Notes under the pieces: generated by a model
Told to the model about the DNA's origin: nothing
The model's input: the letters and a program-made list of their open reading frames with translations, nothing else
Database searches by the model: none
Program-made: the position numbers and the translations under genes
Part shown: in pieces, positions 47,244 through 58,575 of the stretch
How positions within the stretch are numbered: position 1 is the stretch's first letter
Layout: every line of letters begins with the position of its first letter
Assembly: GCA_037127315.1 (NCBI GenBank)
Contig: JBBBDQ010000403.1
Location: 1,438,001-1,502,000, forward strand
Length of the DNA stretch: 64,000 bases
Source: Ascarosepion bandense
Lineage: Eukaryota; Mollusca; Cephalopoda; Sepiida; Sepiidae
Reading direction: 5' to 3'

Positions 47244-47573
47244 GAAACTAATCTACCACAATTTAATGTTTTTTTTGTTTTTTTTTTTTTTGCGCTTTGT
47301 TTTTTTTCCTTCCCAGATGTTCTCATATGGGCAATTTTTAGTTTATATTTATTTTACATAATGATGAAAGATTACATTGACATTTTAAGAGTTTTTCAAT
47401 ATCTTGTTAGCAGTTGCAAGAAACTGAGGTGGATATAACTGTTTCAAATTTAAATAAGTCTTTTAGAAAAAAATAGTTTCATTGTTAGAAACACATGGAG
47501 AAATAAATCTTGACAGTTTTGTTACATTCAGAGTATGATTTGTCTATATTTCTGTGAGGAAGTAGTATTTACA

Positions 47574-47706
47574 CTATTCACATTATTCAGACTATTGTCC
47601 TCATCTTCGTTGCCATTTGTATGACATTTCGGTGCATACAATGGTTGAAACATCGTACAAATAGTAACCAAGATGAGGACAATAGTCTGAACAATGTAAA
47701 TAGTCA
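47574..47706. repeat. Hairpin-forming inverted repeat
   Basis: Arms of about 59 bases (47,574-47,632 and 47,648-47,706) around a 15-base spacer. Shared core: CAGACTATTGTCCTCATCTT. Confidence 0.9.
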
Positions 47707-47871
47707 GAATATGATCTTGGAGTTTATAAAAATAGAACGAACAGAATCATGTCAAAAAGTGAAATTCTTTTTAATTATTAGGTAAGTATATACTTTTGGC
47801 AGACCTCACCCTCTTGCTACTTATATGCAGATTATTTAATAGTTGATATAGAATAAATGTATAATTTATCA

Positions 47872-48512
47872 TTATGCTATTACCGTGCATTGAATACTGC
47901 TGCCATATCTGGTCGGGTGCCCCTGCTGTTCTCCTCGGGCTTCTCGATAAGGTTCAGAGGAGGGTCTGTAATGTGATAGATACCGACTTGGCAGACCGCC
48001 TGCAGTCTCTCTCCCACCGGCGAGACGTGGCTTCGCTGTGTCTCTTCTATAAATACTTTCACGGCTTCTGCTCCGATGAACTTAGATCACTGGTGCCCCC
48101 TAAATACGAATTTGCACGAGATACTAGATTAGCAACTAGATCCCACCCTTTTACAGTGAAACCGATAAAATGCAGCCGTAACTTCTACTCCAACAGTTTC
48201 TTTCCTCGCACTTCCCGACTGTGGAATTCTCTTCCAAACGATTGCTTCCCCGACGGCTACAATCTCCAGGAGTTTAAATGTAAGGTCAATAGACACCTCC
48301 TAACACACTAACCTGCTCCCATTCTATCAAGCACTCTTCCCATCTGCCCGACCCTCATCCTCGCTATCCTTACTCATCTATCACCTTTCTCCTGACATTC
48401 CCTATGTCTATCCACTCCTTCTCTTTACCTTCCCCTATGTAGCCCCATGCACAATAGTGGCAGTGGAATGCCTTGCTTGGGGTGAGATGATTTAAAAAAA
48501 AAAAAAAAAAAA
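47872..48512 (+). mobile_element. LINE family A, young 5'-truncated copy with intact C-terminus, 3' UTR and poly-A
   Basis: An open frame of 145 codons carries the post-catalytic part of the reverse transcriptase protein: CIEYCCHIWSGAP, LLDKVQRRVCNVID, LQSLSHRRDVASLCLFYKYF, SFFPRTSRLWNSLPND and LQEFKCKVNRHLLTH, then stop at 48,309. The 3' UTR ends GCTTGGGGTGAGATGATT followed by about 19 A. The high G+C and retained CpG contrast with the flanking intron, as expected for a recent insertion. It provides the reference for the older copies at 2,221, 20,225 and 29,370. Confidence 0.9.
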
Positions 48513-49489
48513 TATTCACTGCAGAATATCTATTTACATGTTTCTATTTAGCTTGCAAAATTCCAACATAATTGAGCCTTCCCTTTCTATTATTATTAAT
48601 GTCTCTGGCAAAATAAGTAAAAATTAATTGGAACATTTAGTGATGAATATAATGTCATCAAACTACAAAATTTGATTTATGCACTTTATAAAATTTAAGA
48701 ATAAATCCTGTTAACATTATTATTTTGACCTGAACTCCAGAATTTGTTTACTCGTAATGGGTGTAGTTTTTATGATCAGAATCTTTGCTTTTGTAAAGCC
48801 AGTCATAAATGACTAAGTAGGTTGATAACACAGCCACAATACTTTTGTATTATGATTGTGAGAATATAACAATGGCACTTAAAAGTTGTTAAATAAAAAA
48901 GGTACTTGTCTACAAGATTTGGGACAGTTATGTAACAAATATTAAAGATTTAAAAGAAATATTTGCATATCTTTTTCAAGATAGAAATGCACTAAGCATC
49001 TGACACTCATTTACTTGGTTAGAATAATGGAGTGATATGAACTTTATTTGCTAATTTCATTTTTGCACATTTAAAAACGCATTCAACATTTAAGATTTTA
49101 TATTAAAATATGTTTGTTGAACATTGTTAGCTTTTGTAGGAGTCAATATACAGTTGTTTATCTATTATTTGATTTGTTAATATTTGATTATGCAAAGTTG
49201 ATACTACTTCTAAATTATATATCAGGATTATCTTAAAAAATATTGCTTTGCTTCGACTTTGTATTTAAAGTAATTATGTAAAAAAAAAAATCTTTTTATT
49301 GTTCCCCTTTCAACAGTAATCATTATGTTTTACTGAAGAGGCTTTTTGCCTTTACCACTGGAAAAAAAGAGTTAAAAAAATGAAAATTATTGCAGTTTTC
49401 ATTATAATGACAATTGGCACAATGTTCTTTTTCTATCACGCTTGTAAAATTGTCAGAACTTAGCAAATATGTGAAACTGAATGGTACTA
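48513..49489. other. Unassigned intron 3 sequence
   Basis: AT-rich, no recognisable element. Confidence 0.5.
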
Positions 49490-50150
49490 TATTGGGTTAT
49501 TCATTCTTTCCAGTTTATAGTGGGAGTCCGTTCTAGTGAAAGGTAGTAGTATGTTCTTGTAGATAGCCCACTATAAGTCATAAAGATTATAAATCAAGAA
49601 AAGCAATTTGAGTTGAAAATTAACATTTTATATGTACACATATCAATTAAGGTTTTTACAATTAAAGTAATACTTGAAGTATAAGTCCAACAGACGGACT
49701 TTAAAATGTTCATGGCAATAAAATGCTGAAAAGAGAAATTAATAATTAGGAATGTGGGAGCGTTGTAAGTAAGGAATGGTAAGGGAGGCTAGGATAGTAA
49801 GCCACTTGACGTAGGTCAATGGGATACTGATTACACTTCTCTCTGGAGTCAGTCCATATGTGTCGGTCTGTCTGGCAATGCTTTCTGTATCGTCTTTTTA
49901 TTTCGACTTTTTGGATCACAGGTGATCATTTGGGAATTCATATCCGTATTTGATTCTGGGCTTCTCGTTGGCCGATAAATAAAATTCACATAGGCCCATG
50001 AACTGGAAATTTAATATTTAATTAATTTTTATTTTTCAACCGGAACATCTGCGCGAATCCGGCTGCGCACAGACAACTTTTGGTCATTTGCTTTTTGGTC
50101 GTAAGTGTGCAAACATCCGGTTCATCGCTTTTGCTCTGTATCACCACAGT
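49490..50150 (+). mobile_element. Solo copia-type LTR in GPD2 intron 3
   Basis: Aligns with the minus-strand LTR at 12,850-13,372. Likely bounds are TGTTCTTGTAGATAGC at 49,552 and TATCACCACA at 50,148, giving about 597 bases. CpG-rich relative to its flanks (GCGCGAATCCGGCTGCGCAC near 50,052). No internal region adjoins it, and no clear target duplication is seen. Confidence 0.6.
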
Positions 50151-50814
50151 ACAAAAATGAATTGAGAGAGATTAAAGAATTTAAATGTTATAAGGTTTTA
50201 GAATTTCTTTAAAAGATGATTCTATAACAATGTACGTATCAATTGGCTTCTTTCATTAAATACAGATTTGTGTACATTTTTAATATTTATCCCTATATAA
50301 TTTATCATTAGTCATATCTGTAATTACTGTATTGTTTTTTTTTTCTTGGTACAAATAAAATCAAGGGACATTCTGCTTTTGTTAAATTCAAGTAATTTCA
50401 ATTTGTCTTTATTAAATATTAAGAAAAAATAATTTAACTCTCCTAAATATTCTTGAGTGGATTGTAATTTTGCTATAGTAAATAAATTTGCTTCATGCCA
50501 TTCAGTGTCATCATGAGTTTCTTTTTGAAATCAGATGTAACTAACCAATCATTCAAATTTGTCAAAATCATTGTTTACTTTATGACTAACAATAATAGTG
50601 ATTATTATGTCTTGTTTGTTGTGATGTGATACTATGTCAATAATTACTCGTTTCAATAAATTTGTGCTTTGTACTTAAATTCTTACCTTTATATTATTTT
50701 ACTTTTATTTACTTCAACATCATTTGGATTTGTGGTAAACACTTTTTTTTCATTTTTTAACATACCTGTCAAAAAGTAGTGTATGTGTGCTAATGGTTAT
50801 TTTTCTGCTTTCAG

Positions 50815-50912
50815 TACAAGATGGTGAAAGAAGCCTTACTAGAAAGAGCCAACCTTATACAAATTGCTCCCCATATTGCCTATCCATTTCCTATAATGCT
50901 ACCATTATACAG
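50815..50912 (+). CDS. GPD2: GPD2 coding exon 4 (residues 131-162)
   Basis: Acceptor GCTTTCAG. Encodes YKMVKEALLERANLIQIAPH and continues to FPIMLPLY. Donor ACAG|GTATGG splits Arg163 after two bases. The match to animal GPD2 in this exon is uninterrupted. Confidence 0.96.
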
Positions 50913-51692
50913 GTATGGTAATGCATTGCTTCTAAATCTGATACCACTCTTTCTATCTCTCTCTCTCTCTCCTTCTACTACACCCTTAACTATACTGTCA
51001 CTCTTGGAGTGTTAATTGCTTTTAGGCAAGAATGTTTCTAAAAATATTCTATGAAGTAAAATAAAAATAGATTAATGTCAAGATGAAAATAAAGATTTTA
51101 TTCAGAGTGGATGAGTTTTAGAAAAATCATATATTTTCTATCTTAGAACTGTTGAATCAATGTTCAAAAAGGAATTGAATTATTGAGGATTTCAGGAGAA
51201 AGAGAAAAATATCTAAACCAAAAAACAACTAACATTTAGTTTATGGTTGATGTTCTTTGTCACAGATATTTGTAAAACTTGGTAATATTGGTCACAAATT
51301 AAATTTTGAGTGAAATATTATTTATTTTTTTTAAAAATGCAGAAAATACAAGAATAATTTTGCCTTTATTTCAAAGTAATAAATAACTATCTCTATTGAC
51401 ACTAATCAGTACATGGTTAACTTGGCTAAGCTAAAATGAGGATATCACTTTCATTTTTTTCTATTGCCAAATGGTATCTGTTTTTATAGAATTTAGTGAT
51501 TATAGCAACAGTCATCTAAATTAGTCCTTGTGTCAGAAGTAGCAGAACAGGTTTCAGTTAGTGAAATAAAATACATCATCATTACAAACATAAAACACAT
51601 AAAAACAAAATTCAATTGGTAATGTAATTATCACTTATACATTTAACATACAGTCAAAATGGTTTTTAATGAGAAAAAAAAAAATATACAGA

Positions 51693-52473
51693 CAGGGTGC
51701 GATGGATAAATTGTCGCCATGTTATATTTTTAATTTCACACATGTTTGTTTTTGATTTTGTCAACTGCATGGTATAGTTGGGTCAGGTGGGCATAGTCTG
51801 TTAGAAAAAGAACACCATGACACTATTCACTCTGCCAGAAATTTGGAAAGGGCATGCTGTACTGCTTGATATTCACACTGGAAGCTCCACTGCAAACATT
51901 TCAGTGTTTAAGCATCAATCTTGGGACAGTGGAGAGTATTTGGAAAGAGTTGGATGAGTCTTATGGTGATTACAAAGGCACAGCAGCTCAGAAAATTCAC
52001 TCTGATTGTTCTGATAAAAGTACTCCCAAATTTGTTGATGAGGGCCTCCCTCAACATGGAGGCCTACATCAAGTTCCTTGAAGGAGTGAAGCCCTGGGTC
52101 AAGAGAGTGGCTGCTGGAAGACTTTATGTCTGGGCAAAAAAGACCCTACACCATGCCACAGAAGCAGGAAAACCCAGTCATGGCTGTTAAACAATTTCAA
52201 CAACATCACCTCTTACATCTAGTCACCCAACTCCCCAGACTTGTAACCCCTTGGTTATTATGTGTTGGGTGCAGTAGAGGGAGAGAGATCAACATGACTC
52301 TTTGTTATCTGGAGGCTGTTTGAAGCCAACAGGGATTTTATTGAATAATTTTACTCTTTAGTATTTCAATATATTTTTTTTGTCATTTTTGTAAATATAT
52401 CTGTTAAAATGAGATATTAACATTATTCTCATTTTCGTGTAATTTAGACAGCAATTTATCCATTGCACACCTT
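51693..52473 (+). mobile_element. IS630/Tc1-mariner element, copy 3, internally deleted, with clear TIRs
   Basis: The left end CAGGGTGCGATGGATAAATT pairs with the right end, whose reverse complement is AAGGTGTGCAATGGATAAAT. Internal frames give KEVKPWVKRVAAGRLYVW-like residues followed by HATEAGKPSHG, and remnants of the final DDE block. The N-terminal and middle transposase is replaced by non-matching sequence, as in copy 2. Length is 781 bases. Confidence 0.8.
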
Positions 52474-52491
52474 GTGTGTGTGTGAATGTAT

Positions 52492-52539
<48 letters not shown>

Positions 52540-52555
52540 GAGAGAGAGAGGAAGA
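52474..52555. repeat. Compound microsatellite (TG)n-(AC)n-(TA)n-(GA)n
   Basis: Directly follows the terminal repeat of copy 3, in the same order of units as at 456-560. Confidence 0.9.
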
Positions 52556-52734
52556 TGTATCTTTCTGTGAAATTTCTTAAATTCTTGGGTGGTTGGTCTT
52601 TTCAAAACTTCCCAATCAGAGGCCTTGCTGCCGGATGCTGTTTATCATCATGTCTAGGATGCCTCAATAAGTAATGGTTTACCCCTGTGCATAAGTGCAG
52701 TTGACATATTCTGAAACCCCAGTCAACAGGACGA

Positions 52735-54119
52735 GATACTGTTGGCAGAAAGAGAGAATGATTCGGGCATTTGAGGACAAGTGCATGAGAAATAACTTGA
52801 CATCTGCAAAATTTCTTAAATTCTTGAGAGGTTGTGGTTTTCAACATAACAATCCCAAGCAGTGGTTCCAGGTGAAGTAGAAAAGTTTCTTAGAGTGGCT
52901 TAGTCTTTTCTAAATCCTATAGAAAATCTGTAGAATAAACTTAATCGAAGCAATCCCTAAATCTTTAGTGATCTTTAAAGTGATTTCATAATATGAGTGG
53001 AATAAAGGAATCTTTCCTCAATTCATTCTATATATTTAACAGCCATCATCAAATAATGAATAAGCCATTAAAGTGAATGCTGTTTATGGTCAGAACTGTT
53101 GTAGGTTACTTTTCTTTGGTAGCAACTGGATTAAGAATTACAATCCAAATTAAAATCTCTCTAATTTTGTTCCCAGTTGTAACTCTTCTTGATTTTTTTA
53201 AGCAAGTGGTTGTTCTTGTTGCATTTATTAAGAAATTCTATCTTAATGTTAATGTTATATATTTCAGATATTGATAATTTTATTTTTATTAAGTTCAATC
53301 CAGTTACCATTCTAGAAGTGGTATTAGTTTTAAGGTTAAGACATTTGGACAGGCAGGGGTGGATCATAAAAAAGTGCTTGATATCCAAGAAATATTTTTC
53401 TGAAGTACTGTTTGTAAAAAATTAAATATTTATTAGACTACTTCAGTATTTAAAATACTTAAAATTATCTTCAAAATGAAAACAAAAAAATGAAATGAAA
53501 AAATCAAAATTCATTTTATTGCCTATATCAACATGCTCTATTTAAAACTTAATATTTTTTTTTTTTTACCTGTATATAATATGTATTCTAAATTTTATAT
53601 TTATCTTACCAAAAAGATTAGTCATGGTGGTATACAAATTAATTGTGTAAAACATTTAAATAATAATTTTTAATGGCAAGATGTTGCCTGACAACCAATA
53701 ACCTGTCGACCATATAATCAGATGTGCTTTTTGTTTACCTATTGTTAGTCATTAGAACAAAAAGTACAATAAAGTTAAAGTAACAAATTTACTTGTATAA
53801 CATTTTGTAGTGAAAAAAGATCTGATATGAAGTTCCGACTCTAATTTCTGGGGTGGGGTGGAGTGGGGGGATATTTTACAATACTGTTAATAATTATAAA
53901 ATAAGTTAATTTAAATTTGAAATTATTTGACGATTATTCCTCAAATTTATTTAACTTACTAAAGTCAGTAATGATTAATGAATGATAAGAAACGTAATTC
54001 AAAACAAAACTTAGTGCCAACATGTTATTGACCATCACTGAATTTGTCTATTAAGCTTTAGATAATAGATGTAGATATCTCAAAGGGGTTCAACAGGATT
54101 TAGCATGCTGACTTTCTCT
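52735..54119 (+). repeat. Segmental duplication, copy B (partner 28,512-29,457), in GPD2 intron 4
   Basis: Begins in the same RTE C-terminal residues (QKERMIRAFEDKCMR region) and ends inside the first 80 bases of a family A LINE, whose longer version lies next to copy A. The 53,241-53,712 segment is absent from copy A. Upstream, 52,600-52,735 carries the repeat also seen at 28,315. Confidence 0.85.
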
Positions 54120-54620
54120 ATATTTATCTTTAAATTCTTTGAGGTTTCTCCGATGTAGTTTTGTAAAAATTATTACAGGCAATGGAGGAAACTCCTCCTT
54201 CAGGTTTTAGCTTACTGTTTTTAGTATTGACTAAATCTTTTATTGTTTTGTCAACATAAAATCTGTTACTACTACATCTAAAACAATAATAGACTTATTC
54301 AATACTAAACGAAACAATAAACTAAAACCTGAAGGAGAAATGTACTCCATTGCCATAACAATTGTCTTTAAAAAATACAAAGAATCTAAAGATTATATGA
54401 ATACAAAAGGGACATTTTACAAAACAATACATCAAATGTGTTAGTTGCTCACCATAATGAGATTGACAGAAATCTTTACATAAATAGTGCTACTATGATC
54501 AAAGGAGAAAAATAATTCACTATGATGTAAATGTCTAGAGAGTGCCTTGATAACTATGTCAGCAACAACGTTTCATCATTCCTGGCACATCTAATGTCAT
54601 GGTGTCAGATACCTACTAAC
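54120..54620. mobile_element. Penelope-like element remnants in inverted arrangement
   Basis: The + strand from 54,290 reads KLKPEGEMYSIA and, after frameshift, residues like KYKESKDYMNTK, then NEIDRN and SATMIKG. The minus strand of 54,120-54,270 reads KLKPEGGVSSIACNNFYK and, one frame over, TYIGETSKNLK, the YIG of a GIY-YIG endonuclease. The two pieces are imperfect inverted repeats (about 54,172-54,245 against 54,283-54,353) sharing CCTTCAGGTTTTAG. GIY-YIG next to such residues is typical of Penelope-like retroelements, where inverted partial copies are common. Confidence 0.6.
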
Positions 54621-55721
54621 AAAAGTGATAAAAAGAAAAGACAAAATAAATTCAGCTAGATATTTATAAAAAAAATAATTTTAAAATTCTCAGCACCCGT
54701 CATTGGTACTCATGTATAGTCATAACAATATAAAAAATTTTGTCCGATAAAGAACTAAAAACACATCACAAGTAAACTCTTTCCACTTCATCACACAATT
54801 TTCCCAATATTGTTCTTGTTATATAAAATTATATATTATCTTTTATATAATGTAATAAACATCACCTACGAACTAAATGTTAGTAAAAAATTTGCTTTTG
54901 GTGGAGATATTTTATTTCTCCATTTCTTAATAGTTCTTCCAATTCCTTTTTGAAGTCACTTGCCAACAATTATTAAACTGTTCTAAATTGAAAATATGTG
55001 ATTATTCTACAACTCTAAACTCTTTATTTTGCTTTAATTCCAAATTATCTGTTACAATTTAAATTTTTACGTAAGGATTTGCTTATTACTTTTAATATCA
55101 TCTACTTGAATTAATGCAATGTTTTTTTATTTAGTTTTTTTATGGTAACTATAACATTTTTTGTTGGTTTTAATACATCAGCTTTTATTTCAATTTAATT
55201 TTTTGAACCCCAGTAAAATATTTAAAATACTATATATGTTGTTTAATTCTCTGCTTACAGCATATTTCATAAGTCCTGCCTATTTACTTTTAATATTACA
55301 TTATAATGGAGTAAGGCAAGGTACAAATATTTATAGTCTACTGTGACTAGGTAAACATTAGCCTCGGTAATACTTCAATTTTGTATATAAGACCTAGGAA
55401 ATATTATTTTAGCAATTTTGAGTACTTACATAATAAAATTTAAGTTGGGAAGCTTGTCTCTTTTAAGCAGATCTAATATTCAATGTTTCAGTCAATCAAA
55501 AGGATAAAGAAAAACAATTTGAGTCATATATCATCAAATCTGGTATTTTTCATAAAGTACATGATTTTTCATTCTTCTATCTCAACTTGAGTGAAACATG
55601 TCTTGCTAATAAGTTAGCCTTATCTTCATAGCATTAGATGTTGATTAAAGAGAATGTTCATATTAACAAGGCTCCACTCATTGCTTTATTTAACAAATTT
55701 TTCTTGTTTATGAATAACAAA
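54621..55721. other. Unassigned intron 4 sequence
   Basis: AT-rich, no recognisable gene or element. Confidence 0.5.
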
Positions 55722-55997
55722 TTAGTCAGTTAAGTGCCATATGTAATACATGCTTGGGCAATCATGTCTCGAAAGAAACATGACTGACTGGGCAGAAGAT
55801 TTTCCTGCAGTAGGTTTCCATTACTTTCTGCAGGAGACTAGTTGCCAACCAAGGCTATAGAACCCAATCTGTCCTGTTATTTGACTTGTAACTGGAGGGA
55901 AGAGGTAGATTAATACCTTTCCTAAGGATATTTGTGTATAATTGAATGAAACAAATTCTCCGATTTTTCATTCCGAGTTGATATCCACTGCACCAAA
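55722..55997 (-). mobile_element. SINE family 1, copy 3
   Basis: Reverse complement of the body at 34,060: GTCAGTTAAGTGCCATATG, CATGACTGACTGGGCAGAAG, TAGTTGCCAACCAAGGCTAT. The tRNA-like head is at the right end, partly decayed. Confidence 0.8.
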
Positions 55998-56149
55998 ATG
56001 TACATCCAAATAACAAATATGATGCTTAGTTAATCTGTTTTACATACCTTATCTATCCTGTCTGTTCATTCATCAGATAAGTATTAAAATGCAACTAAAC
56101 ATGCTATTTAATATTTGATGTTTAAATAAATTATTTTTATTTGTTTAAG

Positions 56150-56313
56150 GTGGTGGCAAGTTCCATATTATTGGGCTGGCATAAAAATGTATGATTTAGT
56201 TGCTGGCAAACAGAAATTGAGAAGCAGTTATTTTTTATCAAAGTCTAAAGCATTAGAATTATTTCCAATGTTGAAGAAGCATGAATTAGTTGGTGCTCTT
56301 GTTTATTATGATG
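56150..56313 (+). CDS. GPD2: GPD2 coding exon 5 (residues 163-217)
   Basis: Acceptor TTGTTTAAG, weaker in pyrimidines than the others. Encodes WWQVPYYWAGIKMYDLVAGK, then LSKSKALELFPML and LVGALVYYD. Donor GATG|GTAAGT, phase 1. Confidence 0.96.
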
Positions 56314-56378
56314 GTAAGTATCAATTTGTATACTTTTTCAAATATCTGTTAAGTGATTTTAAATCAAATACCTATAAA

Positions 56379-56409
<31 letters not shown>

Positions 56410-56549
56410 GTTTATAGTAATAAGAAATATTGTTGGATTAAAAACATCTATTTAAAAATGACTACTTGCATTTTGGGTTTGAAAATAGTTGTGTGTCTAT
56501 TCCGTAATTAGGCAATTGAGTCTTGCTTTTGGATAGTCTCCCCACCCAT

Positions 56550-56765
56550 ATGATAAATTGATAAGAGCACATTTCAGCTGTAGGTGTGGTTTTTCTGATG
56601 GAAAAAGGGAGTACAGGTTTAATTCCTGCTGGGAAGTTAATTTTTCTTTTGTAGGACTTCTTGATTTAAGTCAGTTGATATTAATTTCACTGTTTGAGAA
56701 CCCCCCACCAAAAAAAAACAAAAACAACCCGAGGATCTCCACTACAACATGTATCCACTAAAAAT
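56550..56765 (+). mobile_element. SINE family 2, copy 3
   Basis: Head TAAGAGCACATTTCAGCTGT, B-box-like GTACAGGTTTAATTCCTGCT, then ATTAATTTCACTGTTTGAGA and the tail ACATGTATCCACTAAAAATA. It resembles a tRNA-derived SINE and matches 39,545 and 46,310. Confidence 0.7.
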
Positions 56766-56865
56766 AATATTTTATTGTATTTAATAAAGTTAATAAAGTA
56801 TAAAATGTCTATAAAACATAAGTTGAAACTTAGTAAAAAAAAAAAAAATTATTTTATTTTCACGT

Positions 56866-57091
56866 CTATTGAACAAGTGAAGAGGCTCATTCCTTGTTTC
56901 CTGGTTAGGATGTGGTTTCCAGTTTTTCTCTTTTCCAATCTTTTCATTCTTTTTTTTTTTCAATTGGAGTAGATAGACTAAACTATCGCCCGGTTCACAC
57001 TCCACTCATCTCTTTTCACTCTCATGTAGCCCCCTGCGCATCAGTGGCATTTTCACCTTGCTTGGGGTGATATGATTAAAAGAAAAAAAAA
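56866..57091 (+). mobile_element. LINE family A 3' end (tail only)
   Basis: Contains CATGTAGCCCCCTGCGCATC, GCTTGGGGTGATATGATT and an A-rich tail, preceded by GGTTTCCAGTTTTTCTC, as at 62,925. Severe 5' truncation. Confidence 0.75.
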
Positions 57092-58413
57092 TATGCTTAG
57101 GTAGAAAGAATTCCTTCAACCATTTTATTGAATTCAGCTGTGGTCTGTCTATTCAATTATTTTTTTACTTTACTTTTTTTTTACGCTTTTTTTTACTTTT
57201 TTTTTTTTTTTTTCTATAAGACCTGTTTGAAATATCTACTTCTATATATACAATTTTGATCCAATATGTTAAAAATGACTAGTACCTGTATGTTTTAGTA
57301 TATTGTTAGTTATAATAATGGAGTTTTATGAACTTGATGAAACCTATTATAAAATTTTAAGGATTTGCATTGTATTCAAAGCATTAATCAATCCGACAAC
57401 TGCCATGTATTATTCGGCCCTGTCAAGGTTACTGCTACTGTCTGGACAGTTAAGACAGAGAAACCATTTTTTCTCTAAGTATATGTGGTATATACTGCTG
57501 CTACAATTACTCTTGGAACCACAAATGCCTTGACAGATAAGCGATAACAATCAGCACAAATTTATGAAAATATTAACTTATATTTTATTCTCTTCAGCGA
57601 TAGTTGTGTGTAGAGGAGTGCTCAGAGTTAGCACACAGGCATATTTGGGAATTGACTTCTGGGTTTGTCTTTCAATCTCATCTGCCACCTGACTTTTGAT
57701 AACTCTATTGTCTTCCAATCTATATATTATGAATCTCGTTTTGACATATAATTATCAAGCACAGTCTGGTTATCAAAACAAAATTCCACCTGTCACCTGA
57801 TGACCACATTCTTTAACTTTCAAAACAATAAAATATTTTCAAAACAATTCTATTTTCTTTTGCCAGCTAGTTTGCATATTTTTGCTGTTTCATAAAAATA
57901 TACTTCTGCACAAAATTAAGCACCAGGTCAGATAATATATAACATATGCTCAGTCACTTACGATTTTCTGTCTGTCATTCAATGACGTATACCAGTGATT
58001 AAAAAAGATAACTGGTAAAAGAATGGAGTGTAGGGAAAAGTAGATTCATGCCTTTTTCAAAAGTATTAAAGTAAATATTGACTGTCTCCATCAGTATTTG
58101 AATGTGATTCACCAATTCCATTTTCTTGGTCAATAACCATTACACAATTATACATTTCCTTTTGCCATACATGGGCTAGAGAAGATGGTTTCTTTTATTG
58201 TCTGTTCATTATGCATTGTAGGGTAACTCTTTAATTGAATGGTACAAATTAATGAAAATATTTGCTAATGATCAGTTTTTAATGTAGCTGAATTACAAAA
58301 AGTTAATATGAAATTGCAACCTTGATTATCATTTTGCCAGGTATAGGAAGCTATCTTTTAATTATCTTTAGCTTTGCCAAACCTATTTCTATTGAAGAAT
58401 TTTTGTACTTCAG
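57092..58413. other. Unassigned intron 5 sequence
   Basis: A T-rich stretch (57,160-57,215) and a moderately complex part (57,390-57,800) with no match I can name. The final bases form the exon 6 acceptor. Confidence 0.5.
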
Positions 58414-58575
58414 GTCAACATGAAGATGCTCGAATGAATATTGTACTTGCCATGACAGCCATTCGCATGGGTGGCTCACTTGCCAATCATGTAGAAGTAA
58501 AAGAATTACTGAAAACAACTGATACTGATGGAAAAGAAAAAGTCTGTGGAGCTAAAGTCCGTGATCTAATGACTG
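58414..58575 (+). CDS. GPD2: GPD2 coding exon 6 (residues 218-271)
   Basis: Acceptor GTACTTCAG. Encodes QHEDARMNIVLAMTAIRMGG, NHVEVKELLKTTD and GAKVRDLMTG. QHEDARMN corresponds to the family's DARM motif. Donor ACTG|GTAAGG, phase 1. Confidence 0.96.

Noticed and set aside
47175..47438. Open frame with repeated Tyr-Ile
   Set aside because: Microsatellite artefact plus AT-rich intron.
49547..50153. Target site duplication around the solo LTR
   Set aside because: Flanks TAGTA and GTACA do not match under the chosen bounds, so not claimed.
51854..52323. Three overlapping + strand open frames read as separate genes
   Set aside because: They are frameshifted pieces of one IS630/mariner transposase relic between terminal repeats.
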